DNA from: Flaccisagitta enflata
Lineage: Eukaryota; Chaetognatha; Sagittoidea; Aphragmophora
NCBI GenBank assembly: GCA_965153355.1
Contig: OZ231126.1
Coordinates: 104,408,001-104,472,000, forward strand
Direction: 5' to 3'
Length of the DNA: 64,000 nucleotides
Shown: in pieces, positions 43,301 to 53,494 of the stretch
How positions within the stretch are numbered: position 1 is the first letter of the stretch
Layout: each line of letters opens with the position of its first letter
Translations under genes and position numbers: made by a program
The notes under the pieces: model-generated
Databases searched by the model: none
Seen by the model: only the letters and a program-made list of their open reading frames with translations
What the model was told of the DNA's origin: nothing

Positions 43301-43904
43301 CATTATTCCCCCTCCCATCCATGTTTTCAAAAACAGTTACAAACTTACCACCCAGAAAAATCGCCTTTTGAAAAGAGAAAAATTCGTTAACAGAAAAATT
43401 TCTAACTTGAAACATGCCCTTGAGAAAGCTGAACATACGAAAAGATTTGTTGAGTCACAAAAAATTCACACTTGCAAATTATTAGATAAAGTAGAGGATG
43501 TCAAAGATGATTCGATTTTGCCGCCCCCACTACCACTACCGCCCAAGAGGGCGGTGTGGAAGATCATCCCTAAGGGTTCAGCCGAAGAGCTAGAACCGAT
43601 TGAAACTTTTGAGGATTTTTTGCAAAAATATGAGCAAGAAAAACGAGCCAAAATTAGAAAAATTGATCATAACATCGATTACGCCCTTGCTGCTTCTCTG
43701 CAGAACCGGTATGGGCATCCCCGGGACCCGGCGAATTCGAGGTCAAAAACGGTATTCCCTGCTTCCAGCCCTCATTCTTCCAAGTCGGCTACCACCATCA
43801 CAAAGATGTCGAGTGGAACAAATGAGACAATCGCTAACGGGGGGAGTGGAGTTCGAAAGGTGAAAGGGGGTATGGTGGGGCGGCCCCCCCGTACCCCGAG
43901 CTGA
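40368..43904 (+). CDS. Large third ORF of the BEL element, no envelope features
   Basis: 1178 codons from the first ATG, directly after pol where some BEL elements carry env, but it lacks a signal peptide, fusion-type segment and membrane anchor. It is hydrophilic and charged: an Asp/Glu patch at CDSSDEDE, Lys/Glu-rich helical stretches, an Ala/Lys-rich tract (residues about 325-410), and Pro-rich spots. A motif of the form VFKN.Y+L...K.RL occurs twice (about residues 542 and 984), suggesting internal duplication. Residues 35-75 come from an ACTAGAATTTCA tandem repeat and look like non-coding DNA, so the ATG at 40761, after an acceptor at 40674, is a better start. Two candidate introns (42453-42692, 42840-42974) split the frame; spliced exons 40761-42452, 42693-42839 and 42975-43904 would give 922 residues. 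No family recognised. Confidence 0.75.
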   Translation: MNSINDNHRAVNSINLLIYQTLQSIFRSKIEVFSTRINISCFKIQLEFQLEFRPLEYVLLEFQIESRKLEFHCCLSPDENSLKSRSFIAFHALNLLKTVLYPACEKAIPYKTCHIENTGYIVASTRVRDEKMYCDSSDEDERVSRSWRSKREIEDENRRKEEEERQSINRMKEFNTTKQNIQNTQDEIDHYTEKNARKLFARLNRDFDSLSAGATFYVDKVVDHPPLPPLIPIDPAVDVTLPAASTMSQSSSVESPPIATSDHPCLSTARSKERLIPNAADSLPPLVPISPTLSRSSSTATLVASDGEWDEVSGAETPAPIAAANLKKNSACAVDGNAATAAAATNANPAALVFNSPLAESTVPKTKFHKKKAAKAAAAAAKQDQTKTKTATTTAAKSAAPKAAKPSYTNEDKIAASFDSLEEYGLFQANRFDLEKLGEEEKKKEEEKRISRYKTWKRNQSRKRNRANSKKDTTMAQRKEQHKRFEQEHFEKCAKKNATVKAINEFIDEINFSPQPTEEEEEEQDRADILTTTDFPFSSIGVFKNLYRLKQFKKRLDSINNHKNYDAHSREIKYRKDKHHLLISWCGESTASDFDVHLEDLKEFEEIYDLKSYEKIIYPTYTNEQINAMSFDECRIKTKQIRMQPAADCKVLALRWETEGIDMCLLEAFQAHDCDPTKFKVEGLKALLSTHRANRVSGHEYICREIYVGMFISICLKNIMIICRFMSNSCSCEVDVYVRMSMSRCLCRDAKNIIKCTVHLNIALKLILKSSSNIQNTLERIYARAGDGRTHEDLRRMAFDQIREHELPMFASLFEEELKSVVAHVRFKDVFNCIQTTLNLNTLDSKFRIKLILNIVCPITLVLFPSIKQARRYGVGTAASSRRQRHLRDQLRNQLNYGRSPESFSHHRDADGDNSSLYSGATERSEMIRQQRDEAADKQEKKQLREIRMDRFLNSIPQPGNEMVENEQTQKVDFDKKSIIPPPIHVFKNSYKLTTQKNRLLKREKFVNRKISNLKHALEKAEHTKRFVESQKIHTCKLLDKVEDVKDDSILPPPLPLPPKRAVWKIIPKGSAEELEPIETFEDFLQKYEQEKRAKIRKIDHNIDYALAASLQNRYGHPRDPANSRSKTVFPASSPHSSKSATTITKMSSGTNETIANGGSGVRKVKGGMVGRPPRTPS
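40474..40590 (+). repeat. ACTAGAATTTCA short tandem repeat
   Basis: At least six copies of (A)CTAGAATTTCA-like units between pol and the likely ORF3 start. Read in frame it gives repeated LEF/LEFQ, probably incidental. Confidence 0.8.
40655..40674 (+). promoter_or_regulatory. Candidate 3' splice acceptor for ORF3 mRNA
   Basis: A pyrimidine-rich CCGTTCTTTATCCAG ends at 40674, 86 bases before the ORF3 ATG at 40761. It could pair with the leader donor at 32974. Confidence 0.35.
42453..42692 (+). other. Candidate intron 1 of ORF3 (240 nt, phase 0, stop-free)
   Basis: Donor CGA|GTGAGT, acceptor CCTCCAATATTCAG|AAT. Exactly 80 codons, no stop, phase 0 on both sides. Composition switches to AT-rich and includes several ATGTCGGGATGTCT-like repeats; the retained peptide is hydrophobic and Cys/Met/Ile-rich, unlike the flanking charged sequence. 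Confidence 0.65.
42840..42974 (+). other. Candidate intron 2 of ORF3 (135 nt, phase 0, stop-free)
   Basis: Donor CAT|GTAAGA, acceptor after a T-rich tract, ATAAAACAG|GCT. Exactly 45 codons, no stop, phase 0. AT-rich, and the peptide again differs from its charged surroundings. Confidence 0.65.
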
Positions 43905-45121
43905 GTATTGGGGGGTGCCGCCCTCAGTACTTTCCGGAAGCTGAGTAGTCTCCACTCCCTTCCGCATCTCTAACTCTATCTCCGTCAAACTCCGCTTCCT
44001 TCGCATCTCAATCGACGTCATTCAATCATATTTTTCTTCTTCGTTATATCGCCGTATCATATTTCGTTGTCGCGGTGCGCATCGGCGCGACCGCATCATC
44101 AATGGCCTCATTCTTTATCAGTTAAAACTGTTTCTACATCGAACTCGAGTTCTCGAGATCTCTTCCGTTCTCAACATTCACAATTCCCTTTGTGCAATTG
44201 TCACTTGATTCCTATTCATTTAAAACTCGATCCTCAATCCTACTCGAGTCGCGCGAGCTTTAGTTTTAAAATAGCGATGACGATGATGACGATGATGGCG
44301 ATGATAAGTTAAAATTCAGAAGTTTGCTTATGTATGTTCTTCGATAAACATATGATTAAATGGAGTGTTGTTCTTCATGGCATACATAAAATAAGATATA
44401 TTCCCTTTCTCACTACTTAGTAATATTAAATAAAACGATTAACTTTCTACACAATATTAATATAATGAAATTTTTTATTGACAAACTCATTGAAATATTT
44501 GAAACTCGTTGGTTGGCGGAAGGGGTGTTTGCTACCAACCCATCGAGTATTGACTGAAAGAACTATTGAGTATAGACTTGACAAGTTGATGACTCAACTT
44601 CCTGCGAGATATCAGTCAATCAAAACTTTCGCGAGGCGGAGATTGAAGGATTATATCGGAGGTGGCGAGCTTCGAGCCGGAGATGTGGACGATAAACTGG
44701 AAGGAAGTCGCGAGCCTTTTGGGGAATCGGATGCGGATTTGGCGAGCGGTTCCGGGTCATCGACAGACTTCGAAAGACGACGAAGACAAAACAACAAAAA
44801 CAACAAAACAACAAACTAGAACAACAAAACAACGAAAACAATTACCTGCAGCTTCAAAGCGGCGACTTCGACAGACTCATCTTGGATCGCGGAAACTCTT
44901 TTCGGATCGCGGAATTTACCCTGACTACGACTACAACTAACTACTGTTAACAACTAGATAGATATATAGATACTTTGAGTTGATTAATTGTGGAACAATT
45001 TGTGATAACTCATCGACGAACATGGAAATTTCGACTACAGGGACATCGCGTCGAAACCTCAGAGAAGAAATATCCTTTCTTATTTTTAGTTTTATCAATA
45101 AATTAATTCTTATTTATTTTT
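43905..45121 (+). other. 3' untranslated region of the BEL element
   Basis: 1.2 kb between ORF3 and the polypurine tract. It has a 113-codon frame (44478-44819; Arg/Asp/Ser-rich, ending in an Asn/Lys-rich AACAAAACAACA stretch) that I cannot assign and doubt. AATAAA occurs near 45100. Confidence 0.5.
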
Positions 45122-45135
45122 AAAAACGGGGGGAG
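45122..45135 (+). other. Polypurine tract
   Basis: AAAAACGGGGGGAG directly precedes the 3' LTR, the expected site of plus-strand priming. Confidence 0.85.
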
Positions 45136-45938
45136 TGTAAAGAAAGGATAGGGATATTTATTTAGCTTATTGCCTATTGATTTATTGATTGATCGATTGA
45201 ATTATTTATTGCCTCTGTCTGTTTATTGATTGAACCGTTTATTGCTGTCTGTCCGTTTATTGAACTGTTTATCCGTATTTTCCTGTTTATATTCATGTTT
45301 ACATTCATGTTTACTTTCCTCATCGACTTTATTTCAGGCTTACAACTCATACATTGTACAGTGACTAGCATTGCAATAACTCATACGTGTGACGTAGAAC
45401 GTACTACGTCATTGAGTCATGGCGACTCCTGATTGGCTGTAGACTCAGGATTGATTTTCAACCTAAACGAACAACCAAAACGAGCCAATCAGAAGCCGCC
45501 ATTTTAGCGTTTTAGTGCGCTGTGCGCAACGTTGCATAACTTCTCAAGCAGACTCGGAATTTACCGGCGTTTTCTAAACTTTGTTAAATATTACTACGAA
45601 TCTGCTTAACTTGGATATTGATACGAAGGATTAACGTGTATTACTTGGATATTCGCTCTGACACTAAAGGTAGTTATTATTTGCTTAGTTTCCATTGCAT
45701 TCTATCCAGATAGCCATGTATTCTTGGGGGCTGTCTCTCTGTCTTCTTATCATTTAGTTATGATCGTATTTCCTTTGTATTTTCTCTCAGTTCTTAACAT
45801 CATACGCATCAAATAGAAGAAATCGATATGTCCAACATATATTTCGCGTAGTTACAGAACCCGTGTCACACTAGACTAGTAGAGGTATAGGGCCGTAGGA
45901 CGCCAAGAGCTAGTTTAGATACATGACTTTTTGTCACA
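45136..45938 (+). repeat. 3' LTR of the BEL element (803 bp)
   Basis: Matches 31977-32764 except about seven substitutions and a 15-bp insertion near 45861-45876 (within ACAGAACC...TAGTAGAGG) that contains GTGTCACACTAGA. The insertion resembles the LTR's own TTGTCACA end joined to nearby sequence. Confidence 0.95.
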
Positions 45939-46442
45939 GGCAGTACCCCCTTCAAACACGAGATTGAAGTCTTGAAAAACTGATTAAAAAGCTGGGGAAC
46001 TATCCTTAGCAGTACCTTCTTCAATCTGTTGGTACCCTTATCAACATAAGAGGACATAAAACCTGATTACAATGTTAGAACCAATTACATGAAACTTTTC
46101 AATCTATATACTCTTCAAATGTAAGAGTTATAACAAGCTGATTATTATTTTGGGGAACTATCCCAGCAGTAGCCCCTTCATTCTGGCAGTACCCCCTTAA
46201 AACATTTGCTTGAAGTTATGAAAACCAGATTACAAATTTGGGGAACTATCCTAGCAGTACCCCCTTCGATCTGGCAGTAGCCCCTTCCAGAGTTGAGGCA
46301 TATAAAGCTGGTAATATGTTTGGGAACTATCCCAGCAGTACCCCAACGAATCTGGCAGTACCCCTTATCAACATAAGAAAAGAGCTATAAAAACCTGAAT
46401 ACAAAGTTGAGGAACTATCCCAGCAGTACCCCCTTCAATCTG
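45939..46442. repeat. 88-bp satellite, right block
   Basis: Resumes with the duplicated GGCAG, then monomers like those at 27760-28320, with a degraded stretch at 46000-46130. Runs into the assembly gap. Confidence 0.9.
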
Positions 46443-46452
46443 NNNNNNNNNN
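46443..46452. other. Assembly gap (10 N)
   Basis: Ten N bases; true size unknown. The sequence on either side is unrelated, so the end of the satellite is not resolved. Confidence 1.
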
Positions 46453-47030
46453 GGTTTCACGAGTTTTCAGAAGTTGAGAAAACAGCGAAATTTTTGCATC
46501 AAAATTTCCCACCATTTTTCCTTTCCGCTGAATAATTATCATTGTGGGCTCAAAAATCCTTATAAAGACATGCGGCTTTTTGCTGGCTTATTCTGAGTAG
46601 TTCTATCAGCTAGGAAAAAAATTGTCCAAAATTGAGAAATTATTGTGGGTATTTTTAAAATGTGCTACATTTAGATCTTTTTGGGTAAAAATTCAGCAGG
46701 TCTGGAACTCTATATAGCCTCAAGAAACCCTGCACCAATTTTTTTTTCATGATTTGAAAGCCCTATTAGGGTAGAGTCTAGGACCACTTTCAAAACTTGA
46801 GGAACCTGGCGGAACATTGGTCATTTAGGGGCATAAATGCTCACATGTCAAAATTCAGTCATAATCAGGGAGCTTAACCGCAGAAACTAAAGTGTAGGTC
46901 CAAAATTGCCAAAAAGCTCTGGAACCTTAGCATTCTGACATATTTTTTCGTGCTGAACACGAATCTGGCCTCCATTTTTGAATATTTTTTGAAGTCCCTG
47001 CTCAAAAATCCATTTTTTTGCCAATTTTGG
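46453..47030. other. AT-rich non-coding DNA
   Basis: No ORF. Fragments such as GGCCAAAAATG suggest very diverged relatives of the following satellite. Confidence 0.4.
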
Positions 47031-47705
47031 GGTAAAAATGCGTTTTTTGGCTACTTAGAGACCACTGTTGTCCCTTGGTAGAAATTTTTGATTAAGCCTA
47101 ACTAGAACTGTATTAAATACACTGTCCACAAGAATCTGGTGGCCATACAAGGTTCTTAAATTGTCAAAAATAGGCCAAAAATGGGTCAAAATAGCCCAAA
47201 ATGGCATTTTTTCCAAAAATATCAGAGTTATTTAAAAATTTTTAGCCAATCACACTCAATCTAGTCAGAACTAGGATAAACATGTGCATTGAGAGCCTTG
47301 ATCGCTGATACTGGGGTCATATCAGGCCAAAAACAGGCCAAAAATTAGCTAAATTGGCCAAAATCTGCATTTTCTTCAGACCGATCATTATTATTCCAAT
47401 TTTTTTTGCCAATCTCATTAGATCCAGTCAGAACTAGGTCAAATATACCCATTGAGAGCTTTGGACACTGATACTGGAGCCTGAACTGGCCAAAAACAGG
47501 CTAAAAATAGGCTAAAAATGACCGAAATCTGCATTTTCATCTAAAAAATCGCTGTCAATTGCAATTCTTCCGATTAACTCACTCAATCTTGTCACAATTG
47601 GGTCAACTGTATTCATTGAGAGCTTTAGATATTGATACCGGGGCCATTATAGGCCAAAAACAGGCCAAAGTTGGGCTGAAAAAGCCAAAATCTGCAACTT
47701 TATCT
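47030..47705. repeat. Diverged ~163-bp tandem repeat
   Basis: About four degenerate units sharing CATTGAGAGC.TT.GA..CTGATACTGG, GGCCAAAAACAGGCCAAAA and AAATCTGCATTTTC, spaced roughly 160-165 bp. The period matches the younger array that follows. Confidence 0.75.
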
Positions 47706-50155
47706 ACAAATCATTTTTACGGCATTTTACAGCAAAAAATGACACTGAATGATGACAGCTTCACTTGATTTTTGGCATGAATATGTCTCTGAGTCAAACC
47801 AATACTGTATGACTGTTTGCCATTGTTACAGCTGTTTTTTTTAACATCAACAACCTGAATAATAGTCGCAAAAGCGTTAGATGGTCAGCGGTACCCGTTG
47901 CCCCTATATGAGTGTATGTGGGTATGAGGGGGTTAGTGGGGCAGTCGGAAGGGCCGATGACCTATGCTGATTTTATTTGAGCCTGGAGGCTTGGATTTGA
48001 GCCTGGAGGCTGGGATTTGAGCTTCATGGCTGGGATTTGAGCTTCAATGCTGGGATTTGAGCCTCGAGGCTGGGATTTGAGCCTCGAGGCTGGGATTTGA
48101 GCCTCGAAGCTGGGATTTGAGCCTCGAGCCTGGGATTTGAGCCTCGAGGCTGGGATTTGAGCCTCGAGGCTGGGATTTGGGCCTTGAGGCTAGGAGTTGG
48201 GCCTCGATGAAGGAATATGGTCTCCAAGGGGACGAAGAAGATGGAGGAGGAGGAGAAGGAGAAATTTCTGCATATGTGAAAGCATAGGTCATCGGCCCCT
48301 TCGGGGCCGCTGCCCAAAAACTGTGAAAATGGCCATTTTTACGGCATTTTACGGCAAAAAATGACACTGAATAACCACAGCTTCACTTGTATTTTGGCAT
48401 GAATATGTTTTAGAGTCAAACTAATACTGTTTGACCATTTGCCACCTTTCACAGCTGTTTTATAACGTCAACAAGCTGAAAAACTGTGAAAATGGCCATT
48501 TTTACGGCATTTTACGGCAAAAAATGACACTGAATGATGACAGCTTCACTTGATTTTTGGCATGAATATGTCTCAGAGTCAAACCAATACTGTTTGACTG
48601 TTTGCCACCTGTTACAGCTGTTTTTTAACATCAACAACCTGAAAAACTGTGAAAATGGCCATTTTTACGGCATTTTACGGCAAAAAATGACACTGAATAA
48701 CAACAGCTTCAATTGTATTTTGGCATAAATATGTCTTAGAGTCAAACTAATACTGTTTGACCATTTGCCACCTTTCACAGCTGTTTTATAACGTCAACAA
48801 CCTGAAAAACTGTGAAAATGGCCATTTTTACGGCATTTTACGGCAAAAAATGACACTGAATGATGACAGCTTCACTTGATTTTTGGCATGAATATGTCTC
48901 AGAGTCAAACCAATACTGTTTGACTGTTTGCCACTTGTTACAGCTGTTTTTTAACATCAACAACCTGAAAAACTGTGTAAATGGCCATTTTTACGGCATT
49001 TTACGGCAAAAAATGACACTGAATGACAACAGCTTCACTTGAATTTTGGCATGAATATGTCTTTGAGTCAAACTAGTACTGTTTGACCATTTGCCACCTT
49101 TCAAAGCTGTTTTATAACGTAAACAACCTGAAAAACTGTGAAAATGGTCATTTTTACGGCATTTTACGGCAAAAAATGACACTAAATGATTACAGCTTCA
49201 CTTGATTTTTGGCATGAATATGTCTCAGAGTCAAACCAATACTGTTTGACTGTTTGCCACCTGTTACAGCTGTTTTTTAACATCAACAACTGTAAAAACT
49301 GTTAAAATGGCCATTTTTACTGCATTTATGGCAAAAAATGACACTGAATAACAACAGCTTCACTTGAATTTTGGCATGAATATGTCTTTGAGTTAAACTA
49401 ATACTGTTTGTCCATTTGCCACCTTTCACAGCTTTCTTGTAACATCAACAACCTGAAAAACTGTGAAAATGGCCATTTTTACGGCATTTTACGGCAAAAA
49501 ATGACACTGAATGATGACTGCTTCACATGACATTTGGGATGAGCATGTTTCAAGGCCAAACCATCACTGTTTCATCATTTGACAACTATACCAGCAGTTT
49601 AAGAACATCAACAGCCTGAAAAACGTTAAAAATAGCCATTTTTACGGCATTTTACGGCAAAAAATGACACTGAATGACGACAGCTTCACATGATTTTTGG
49701 CATGATCATGTCTCAGAGTCAAACCAATACTGTTCGACCGTTTGCCACCTTTGACAGCTGTTTTTTAATACCAACAACCTGAAAAACTGTGAAAATGGCC
49801 ATTTTTACGGCATTTTACGGCAAAAAATGACACTAAATGATGACAGCTTCACTTGATTCTTGGCATGAGCATGTCTCAAGGCCAAACCATCACTGTTTCA
49901 CCCTTTGACAACTATAGCAGCACTTTTAGAACATCTACAACCTGAAAAACTGTAAAAAAAACCATTCTTACGGCATTTTACGGCAAAAAATGACACTGGA
50001 TGATGACGGCTTCACTTGAATTTTGGCACGAATATGTCTCAGAGTCAAACTATTACTGTTTGACCGTTTTGCCACCTATTTCAGCTGTTTGTGAACATGA
50101 AAATCCTGAAAAACTGTCAAAAACGCCCTTTTTACGTCATTTTACGGCATTTTAC
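47706..50155. repeat. ~163-bp satellite in dimeric higher-order units
   Basis: Units of GGCCATTTTTACGGCATTTTACGG, then AAAAAATGACACTGAATGA, CAGCTTCACTTG, TTTTGGCATGAATATGTCT and CAACCTGAAAAACTGTGAAA. Two alternating variants give a 326-bp dimer (for example 48534 and 48860 are nearly identical). Decays toward 50100. Interrupted at 47861-48315. Confidence 0.95.
47861..48315. mobile_element. GC-hairpin composite repeat inserted in the 163-bp satellite
   Basis: Same termini as 18891-19402 (AATAGTCGCAAAAGCG ... GGGGCCGCTGCCC), the same inner inverted repeat (left copy decayed) and an array of about ten GAGCCTCGAGGCTGGGATTT units. Splits CAACCTGA | AAAAACTGTG of a monomer. Confidence 0.85.
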
Positions 50156-50690
50156 GGCTCTGTGTGGACAATTCTTTTCCAAATGTGCTCTATAACTTTT
50201 TTTGACTTCTATACAATATATGTGATTGGTTTAGGGCAAAAAATTTGCACTTTGACCAAATTTCCCAAATAGCCTGGAGTTAACATACATAAATCACTGT
50301 GCGGTGCTATCAAATCGCGTTGAAAGCATGCACTTATTGTTGGCTCAGCCTGAATCATCTTATTCACTGCTGAGGACATCAATTCAATCCTTTCCTTTTC
50401 CCGCCAATATGTGGTTTCTGTTGAGAAAAAAAAGGAATAGATGTTTTTATTTCTATTACTTGCAGCCTGAACTTTGCAACTCCACAACAGGGTCATACTG
50501 TGTTTCTGTTCTGATAATCTTTTAATTCACATTTAATAAGTCAATCACTAATCTTTTCTCTTTACATGAGCCTGTAGGATACAACACTTCAAATTACAAT
50601 TGAACCTCTTAATTTTGTGTATCCATAAAAAATACCACAAATACAATGAATGAAATACAATGAATGAAATATAAATGTTAGCTTCAGGGC
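50156..50690. other. Non-coding spacer
   Basis: AT-rich, with no supported gene or repeat. Confidence 0.5.
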
Positions 50691-50768
50691 TTAAATCCAC
50701 TGTTGGGCAACAGCCCCTAAAAGCCAATGTCCTCTATCATGGAGAATTAACCCAACGGCCCCAAATAT

Positions 50769-51095
50769 GCTCTCTCAGGACGTATGGAAATTCACCCAAG
50801 CATGGGTCCTTTTGGGGCTGCTTCCCTGCTCTCATTCAACTTCAACTGATCACTACAAACAGGGTATTGTGTACAGCTGACCGTTTGGTATTCTTGGATC
50901 ACTTATTTTCAATGGCCATGTCCACCATTTGTCCACCATTAGAGGACACCTTTCAAAACTTCTGACACATAGAATAAGGCAAAATCTGGGCTACCATCCC
51001 CTTTATTTCCCATTGTCCCATTGTCAACTAAAACATTTACAGTAACAAAAATAATTGTAGGGGAGTACAGCCTATGATTTTCATTAAAAAAAATT
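50769..51095. repeat. Dispersed repeat copy 1
   Basis: CTCTCAGGACGTATGGAAATTCACCCA ... shared with 52036-52430: CTGATCACTACAAACA, AGAGGACACCTTTCAAAACT, CTGGGCTACCATCCCCTT and GGGGAGTACAGCCTATGATTTT. About 75-80% similar by eye. The two copies flank a tandem repeat and a MITE. Confidence 0.8.
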
Positions 51096-51215
51096 ATATG
51101 TTTTTAATAACTTGAAAGAAAAAAGAAATTTTACAACATTTGCAGTTTGGTGCCCTTGGAATTAGACCATATATTTTTAATCTATGAGTTGGACATTATT
51201 ACTTTACAACAAACA

Positions 51216-51390
51216 AGGCCGGATACATGGCTACCCCAGTTGTGTGCGGATGGGCAGGGGCTGTATTTGAGGTCACTTTACCATTTGGGCAGGAGCAATG
51301 AGGCCAAGGACTACAAAAACCAAAAAAAAAAAATGTGACAGACCACGGACCAACGAACCAACGGACCGATCTACCGACCGACTGAAAATC
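51216..51390. mobile_element. MITE (GTTGCG/CACGC family)
   Basis: GGCCGGATACATGGCTACCC, GTTGTGTGCGGATGGGCAGG at the left; GCAATGAGGCCA and CCAACGGACCGATCTACCGA at the right; the right terminus is lost. Confidence 0.7.
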
Positions 51391-51569
51391 AATTAAGGAC
51401 AAGAGCCTTGGGAGCTCTGTATGAGGTACAGCCTTGGTTTTGATCACAAAATGATTTGAATGGTCTTTAATTGTCTCCAATAGAAATGTAGTTTTTCCTT
51501 TTTATCCATAAATGAAATATGCAACAAAAATACTATTAACTATTACTACTCAAAAGTCTTAAATTTTCA

Positions 51570-51900
51570 GGAAAAAAATATTTTTAATCAAAAGTATAAG
51601 AACAAAGTATTAGCCTTAAATTTCTTTGAAAAATATTTTTTAATCAGAAGTATTAGGACAAGGTATTAACCTTAAATTTCCAAGGAAAATGTTTTTAATC
51701 AAAAGTATTTGAACAAAGTATTAGCCTTAAATTTCTATAAAAATTTTTTTAATAAAAAGTATTAGAACAAGGTATTAGCCTTAAATTTCTATATAAAATA
51801 TTTTTAATCAAAAGTATGAGAACAAGGTATGAGCTTTAAATTTCCAGGGAAATATCTTTAATCAAAAGTATTAGAACTAAAGCCTTATTTTTAAATTCCA
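51570..51900. repeat. ~55-bp tandem repeat, about six copies
   Basis: Units of TTTTTAATCAAAAGTAT.AGAACAAAGTATTAGCCTTAAATTTC with small length changes. Confidence 0.85.
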
Positions 51901-52035
51901 AAAGTATTTTTTTGTTGCATACCACATTTACTATTTCCCAGTAAAAGTAAAAAACAGCAAGAAAAAACAGAAATTTGCAAATGTGCAAGGGTAAAAAGAA
52001 ATATAAAAATTCCCATTGCATAACATGGAAAAATC

Positions 52036-52430
52036 ACCCCTCTCTCAGGACATATGGAAATTCACCCATTATGTCCTACAAGTCATCAGCCCTTTGGAGC
52101 CCCTGCCCTGCTCCCACTCCACTTCCTCAGCTGATCACTACAAACATGGCATCAAGTACATTTAACTGTGTGCTAACGATTCACTGGCCAGGTGACTATT
52201 TCATGGTAGAGGACACCTTTCAAAACTCCTTACCCATAAAATGATGCAAAACCTGGGCTACCATCCCCTTCATTTTCCATTGCCAATGTATAGGAGGGAA
52301 TTTGACTCTATCTCCTCCTTATGAAATATGAGAAATAATAAATCAGAAAGTTTATCTAATTAACATGTAATCATTTTATCAAATATCATCCAAAAACTAG
52401 AATAATTGTACAGGAGTACAACCTATGATT
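52036..52430. repeat. Dispersed repeat copy 2
   Basis: Partner of 50769-51095. After CCATCCCCTTCATTTTCCATTGCC about 100 bp of extra sequence precedes the shared GGAGTACAACCTATGATTTT. Confidence 0.75.
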
Positions 52431-52535
52431 TTGAATAAATTTTTTCTAAAATTTCAAAAAACAAAAGTAATTTTGGTGAAGTACAGCCTTAAATATTACA
52501 ATCAAAATTCACAGGCAGAAATATTTTTGATTAAC

Positions 52536-53138
52536 TTAACTTAACTTACCAACAAATTTGTCGTCCCAATCTGGATGTTGAAGAAGAACAGCCTTAGGCT
52601 CTTCTACAGCAGCTGCTTCCCAGTCATCATCCATTGATTGTGTTAATTCAATGTTTTCCACTAACTGGGCCAGGTCCGCGACCATGTTGTGTTGGATATC
52701 TGCACAGTCTGCATCGTCCATGTCACTATAGGTTTCATCATCGCCATCCTCTTCCTCCAGGATAATGCCATAATGCCCATGCTTTGCTAACCCATCTTTG
52801 TCAAGGAGCTTCATGAATGGTGAAAAAAAGTACATCTTCCCGTCCTCCAATTGCTTAAGGTCTTCCACTAACCTTAGGAATTCACTCACATACATTTCTG
52901 AGCCCCAATGGCTCAGAAAAACATACCCAGCTCCTGAGGGTATCGCTTCAGTGTTAGCAATCCCAATTTTAAAAACTCCATTCTTGATGTATTCTTCGCT
53001 TTCAGGAACTATGTCAATAATGTAAAGTAAAGTGTGCTTGTCCAGCCGGTAATTTCTTTGGCACAAAGTTTTATCCATTATTGAGAACGAGCATGACAAC
53101 AAAACTATGCCAATCCTCCTAAATTGATCCATCACCAC
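52536..53138 (-). CDS. Unrecognised acidic protein with a LYII...VFKIGIA segment
   Basis: 200 codons from the first ATG; a start at residue 21 (MDKTLCQ) is also possible because the first 20 residues look like leader or 5' UTR. A central LLYIIDI...GVFKIGIANTE stretch faintly recalls the GIY-YIG/T5orf172 pattern, but the downstream arginine expected in those nucleases is not evident, so no function is claimed. The C-terminal 70 residues are strongly acidic (EEEDGDDETYSDMDDADCAD). The frame ends five codons after a perfect donor-like G|GTAAGTTAAG at 52550, so the true 3' end may be spliced. First gene of a same-strand cluster running to 61.8 kb. Confidence 0.55.
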   Translation of the reverse strand: MVMDQFRRIGIVLLSCSFSIMDKTLCQRNYRLDKHTLLYIIDIVPESEEYIKNGVFKIGIANTEAIPSGAGYVFLSHWGSEMYVSEFLRLVEDLKQLEDGKMYFFSPFMKLLDKDGLAKHGHYGIILEEEDGDDETYSDMDDADCADIQHNMVADLAQLVENIELTQSMDDDWEAAAVEEPKAVLLQHPDWDDKFVGKLS

Positions 53139-53494
53139 AATTGATTATACAAATGAAAAGGTTTTATAGATTTAATTGCACAGTAACAAACTTTACAACA
53201 TCAGGACTTGTATTTGCATTTGTCAAATTTTTCCGATTGCATTCTCTGATGCATTGTTCCACCTATTATTCATCATAATCTCTTATTGCATTTCACACAC
53301 AACCTTCAATTGCCTAAAATTTTCCCATGCCACCGCAATTGGCACTTTCACTACTACTTTCACAAAAAATTCCACTAAACCAACTGTCATTGATCATTAC
53401 ATCGTCCAAACGTGACTACTGAAATTGGTACTTCCGATGTGATTTTCTTGTGTTCAGCACAAACCTATTCTAATACAGGACTAAAATGTTCCCG
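53139..53494. other. Intergenic spacer
   Basis: AT-rich and T-rich, no gene seen. Confidence 0.5.

Larger units (their letters stand above)
31977..45938 (+). mobile_element. Complete BEL/Pao LTR retrotransposon (13.96 kb)
   Basis: Two long terminal repeats (TG...CA) flank gag, protease, reverse transcriptase/RNase H, integrase and a large third ORF. The 5-bp sequence GGCAG is duplicated at 31972-31976 and 45939-45943, the size usual for BEL/Pao. The insertion splits a satellite monomer whose intact form is present at about 27755-27850. The LTRs differ by about seven substitutions over some 790 bp plus one 15-bp insertion, so the insertion is recent. Length is well above the usual 5-10 kb because of the third ORF and a 1.2-kb 3' region. 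Order of domains (PR-RT-RNaseH-INT) and integrase D-D-E pattern match BEL/Pao. Confidence 0.95.

Noticed and set aside
48024-48367. Minus-strand frame of repeated RLKSQPRGSNPSLEAQIPAS units
   Set aside because: It comes from the 20-bp minisatellite of the composite repeat; copies elsewhere differ in frame and length.
47030-50155. Repeated 60-90-codon frames in the 163-bp satellite
   Set aside because: Each is a slice of the tandem unit; no start context, splice signals or homology.
52550-53138. GIY-YIG/T5orf172 nuclease assignment for the acidic protein
   Set aside because: Only the YII...KIGIA pattern fits; the catalytic arginine and later residues are not seen, so I left it unnamed.
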